Assembly (NCBI RefSeq): GCF_030463565.1
Contig: NC_134649.1
Location: forward strand, 39,271,044-39,335,043
DNA length: 64,000 nt
Direction of reading: 5' to 3'
From: Pelecanus crispus
Taxonomy: Eukaryota; Chordata; Aves; Pelecaniformes; Pelecanidae
In this document: positions 63,486 to 64,000 of the stretch, in pieces
Numbering within the stretch: position 1 is the stretch's first letter
Layout: every line of letters starts with the position of its first letter
The notes under the pieces: model-generated
Seen by the model: only the letters and a program-made list of their open reading frames with translations
What the model was told of the DNA's origin: nothing
Databases searched by the model: none
Translations under genes and position numbers: made by a program

Positions 63486-63550
63486 TCACAGAATCAGAAA
63501 TCAGACTGGAAGAAGACTCAAGGATTTGAGTCATCTGCTACAAGGCCTTA
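63486..63550 (-). repeat. CR1 LINE 3'-end scrap, reverse orientation
   Basis: The plus strand reads CACAGAATCAGAAATCAGA, then CTGGAAGAAGACTCAAGG and TTTGAGTCATCTGCTACAAG. This is close to the reverse complement of a CR1 3' terminus (ATAGAATCA, GACTGGAAGGGACCTCAAG, GAGGTCATCTAGTCCA). Only the terminal portion is recognisable. Confidence 0.6.
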
Positions 63551-64000
63551 GAAAAGAACGTGGTGCGCAGGCTGGGCCGGGCTGGTTGTATGAAGCGTTA
63601 ACAGTGCTGGGCTGGCTGGCTCCTTGCACAATGAAGCAGGGGATGCAGGACTTTCCAGAGCTACATCTAGGAGTGATACAGCTGTATCTACTGCAGGAAT
63701 GCGCTATGCGACCACAGCAGCTCAGTCACCCTCTTCCCAGGACCAAGGTGAGATCTTTGCACAGGACTGCAACTTCCTACATAGATGCCTCAGATCCTTC
63801 ATGTGCTCTTTAGTACCATATTGTCTTTTATCTCTGGAGATGAAAAAGGGCCAGAAAAATACCACATGCTGTCTCCTGAAAGCTGCACAAAAGTATGTAA
63901 TAGTTGACTTTGAAAGAAATGTTGGCATGTGAAACTGCTGCAAATCCTCCTTTACTTTGCCATCCCCAGAGCAAATCCCCTGCCTCTGAAGAAAAGTCCC

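Larger units (their letters stand above)
59168..64000 (-). other. SLC41A3: 5' part of SLC41A3: first intron(s), start exon not identified
   Basis: No exon encoding the hydrophilic N-terminus could be identified on the minus strand. The stretch contains a three-unit tandem repeat (61786-61861), a CR1 scrap (about 63486-63550), a candidate non-coding first exon with a TATA-like box (62380-62546), and a second donor-like site near 62175 (CAG then GTACGC on the minus strand). The N-terminal coding exon may be small and unrecognised here, or may lie beyond the window. Confidence 0.5.

Noticed and set aside
1..64000. CRISPR arrays, operons, phage or insertion sequences
   Set aside because: The window is vertebrate: split genes, CR1 relics and microsatellites. 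No regularly spaced direct repeats or prokaryotic gene layout were seen.
1..64000. Endogenous retrovirus or intact LINE
   Set aside because: No paired LTRs, primer-binding sites or long reverse-transcriptase frames were seen; only short CR1 3' ends are present.

Overview
This is a piece of vertebrate nuclear DNA, most likely from a bird. The support is split-exon genes with GT-AG introns, a low density of interspersed repeats, CR1 LINE remnants (including a 3' tail built from an ATTCTATG-type octamer), fairly short introns, and two genes readable by exon homology. No bacterial, plasmid or phage features were seen. The species cannot be fixed from the sequence.

Layout. Positions 1-26747 are mostly featureless. 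A CpG-rich edge (1-130) and a long non-coding stretch probably form intron 1 of CHST13 together with sequence upstream of it; the first coding exon was not found. CHST13 (plus strand) follows with an 83-bp exon (26748-26830), a 3.3-kb intron with a (TG)n(TA)n microsatellite, and a large terminal exon (30131-30976) holding nearly the whole sulfotransferase domain. An AATAAA lies about 445 bp past the stop. Positions 31450-39470 are intergenic and hold two unexplained CpG-rich patches, an AT-rich island and a possible minus-strand transcript end or retrocopy. From 59167 down to 40211 the minus strand carries ten coding exons of SLC41A3, with a probable 3' UTR reaching about 39470. Beyond 59.2 kb lies its unresolved 5' part, including a candidate TATA-driven non-coding first exon near 62380-62512.

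Function. CHST13 should be a Golgi type II membrane enzyme that adds 4-O-sulfate to GalNAc of chondroitin. SLC41A3 should be a membrane Mg2+ transporter of the MgtE-like SLC41 family. The two have no known shared pathway. They are tail to tail here, and the same neighbour families (CHST11 and SLC41A2) sit together on human chromosome 12, so the pair looks like a conserved paralogous block.

I found no convincing new biological system. The points most worth a second look are the paralogous gene pair, the orphan CpG-rich patches, the minus-strand AATAAA plus poly(A) structure at 36.4 kb, the candidate TATA exon at 62.4 kb and a palindromic repeat at 58.45 kb. Exon boundaries were assigned by eye from splice signals, reading phase and remembered family sequences; no alignment was run.
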